DNA of 7,060 nucleotides. Source: UBA93 sp964477205 (GTDB lineage Archaea; Micrarchaeota; Micrarchaeia; Norongarragalinales; Norongarragalinaceae). Of this stretch, positions 6,145 to 7,060 are shown one piece after another. Below the pieces are notes generated by a model. The model was not told the origin of the DNA. It saw nothing but the letters and a program-made list of their open reading frames with translations, and made no database searches. The DNA is taken from positions 1-7,060 of the forward strand of contig CAYZDE010000033.1 of NCBI GenBank assembly GCA_964477205.1. Direction: 5' to 3'. Position 1 is the stretch's first letter; each line of letters starts with the position of its first letter. The position numbers were made by a program, and so were the translations under genes.

Positions 6145-6179
6145 CTTTAATGAAAGAAAGAAAACTTTGGTTTTTTCGT

Positions 6180-7060
6180 ATGGGTTTAAGTAAGCGCACT
6201 GCACTCGTTGCCAATGCTGTACTTGCAATGGCTTTGTTGTACTTGTTTTTGTCGAGTCTTGACTTGGAGTCCACGATTTCACTCATTTCGTCCGTGAAAT
6301 TGGAGTGGGTTTTTCTTGCACTTGTTTTCTTCTACGCCTTGCAATTGACTACCGCATTGCGCTTGCAAAAACTGTCGAATGCCTTGACTCGCAAGCGAGT
6401 GGGCTTTGAGCGCGTTTTATGGGCGCATTTAGCCGCGCGCTTGGCGAGTGATTATACCCCCGGCAGGGCCGGCTACGCGCTCTTTGCTTTGAAGGCGCGG
6501 GGTTGGGGGCTTAAGGCGCGGCAGGGCGTGCGTGCGTTCGGCGTGTCGCTCGCCGCGGACTTCTTTACTCGGGGTGTCTTCGCGGCTTTAAGCGTTTACT
6601 TATTGTTCGAGTCAGTCGAGTCATTGGCATTCGCAGCGGTTTTCCTGCTCGCCGGCTCGATTTTCGTGTTGTGGGCGCTGTTGGCTAGGCGCGCAATCGC
6701 CCATCGCTTATTGTCCATGGTGCCTTCTTTCGGCGGGAAGCTCTCGGCTTTTTATGACGGGGTTTTTTCTAAGTCGATTCCCGCTGGTTTAGTGTATTAT
6801 AATGTGGGAGTGAGTTTCATCGGGGCGGCTCTCCGTGGTTTGGAGTGGATGTGCCTTGCCGCTGCTTTAGGGCACTCATTTGCTTTCAACGATTTGCTGG
6901 TGTTCACTGCGTTTAATGCGGTTTTGACCGGGCTCTCGTTCGTTCCGTTAAGCGTTGCCGGACTCGGTTTGCAGGAGGGCGCGGGCGCATTGTTCTTTTC
7001 CACTGCTTTAGGCTTTGACTTCGCATTCGCGGCCGCGCTAATGCTGCTCATTAGAATCGT
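6180..7060 (+). CDS. Flippase-like membrane protein, LPG synthase TM / UPF0104 family (3' end cut off)
   Basis: The frame is open from ATG 6180 to the window edge, 293 codons without a stop. The protein is mostly hydrophobic, with several transmembrane helices (for example 8-26, 42-60, 132-168, 204-232, 238-270, 270-293). Two blocks fit the lysylphosphatidylglycerol synthase transmembrane / UPF0104 family: DYTPGRAGYAL (91-101), like its PGRxGE motif, and FVPLSVAGLGLQEG (254-267), like its P-x-GLGxxE motif. Members include the membrane part of bacterial MprF, which moves modified lipids across the membrane, and the C-terminal part of archaeal AglD. Stand-alone archaeal members are mostly of unknown substrate, so lipid or lipid-linked sugar transport is an inference. 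Family members usually run to 300-350 residues, so probably little is missing. An in-frame ATG at 6150 would add ten residues (MKERKLWFFR), but those codons are AT-rich and unlike the gene, and neither start has a good Shine-Dalgarno. Confidence 0.85.
   Translation, partial: MGLSKRTALVANAVLAMALLYLFLSSLDLESTISLISSVKLEWVFLALVFFYALQLTTALRLQKLSNALTRKRVGFERVLWAHLAARLASDYTPGRAGYALFALKARGWGLKARQGVRAFGVSLAADFFTRGVFAALSVYLLFESVESLAFAAVFLLAGSIFVLWALLARRAIAHRLLSMVPSFGGKLSAFYDGVFSKSIPAGLVYYNVGVSFIGAALRGLEWMCLAAALGHSFAFNDLLVFTAFNAVLTGLSFVPLSVAGLGLQEGAGALFFSTALGFDFAFAAALMLLIRI

Noticed and set aside
6039..6180. tRNA gene as the attachment site of an integrated element
   Set aside because: No integrase, no second copy of the tRNA 3' end and no composition shift are visible in the window.
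5722..6282. Minus-strand ORF of 186 codons containing GLDGIRTRGLVHAKHA
   Set aside because: This segment is the antisense translation of the tRNA-Ala gene. GLDGIRTR-type proteins are a well-known annotation artefact, and the rest of the frame is antisense to the PIN gene.

Overview
The window reads as a stretch of archaeal chromosome. The evidence is a typical archaeal tRNA-Ala with no encoded CCA, TTTAAA-type TATA boxes about 26 bases before inferred transcript or translation starts, Shine-Dalgarno sites of the GGAGG/GGTGA type, an SMC ATPase of prokaryotic form, a secreted protein full of N-glycosylation sequons, and a PIN-domain gene. The compact layout, with interlocked stop codons and a 4-base start/stop overlap, suggests a small streamlined genome, perhaps a DPANN-type lineage. 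That placement is an inference and nothing here names the taxon. I see no insertion sequence, CRISPR array or replication origin.

Layout. Bases 3-26 may be the lysine-rich tail of an upstream gene. Bases 36-1010 (+) encode a secreted, C-terminally membrane-anchored protein with eleven N-X-S/T sequons, all in its N-terminal 200 residues. Its stop codon interlocks with that of a convergent full-length smc gene (4474 to 1007, -). Upstream of smc on the same strand is a 40-residue ORF (4665-4543, -) with a strong Shine-Dalgarno and a well-placed promoter. A divergent promoter region (about 4682-4789) separates it from a two-gene operon on the + strand: a 181-residue helical protein with a helix-turn-helix-like C-terminal part (4790-5335) and a PIN-domain protein (5332-5997), overlapping by GTGA. 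Next come tRNA-Ala(CGC) with its G3:U70 identity pair (6039-6112), an AT-rich spacer with a perfect 12-base inverted repeat, and the start of a multi-pass membrane protein of the lysylphosphatidylglycerol synthase transmembrane / UPF0104 family (6180 to the window edge).

How the parts may work together. SMC acts in chromosome organisation, but no scpA or scpB partner lies beside it here. The HTH-like/PIN pair looks like one translationally coupled unit, possibly a toxin-antitoxin-like or RNA-processing module with a larger than usual upstream partner. It is the best candidate for an undescribed system in this window. The two cell-envelope genes, the sequon-rich surface protein and the flippase-like membrane protein, sit at opposite ends and need not be functionally linked.
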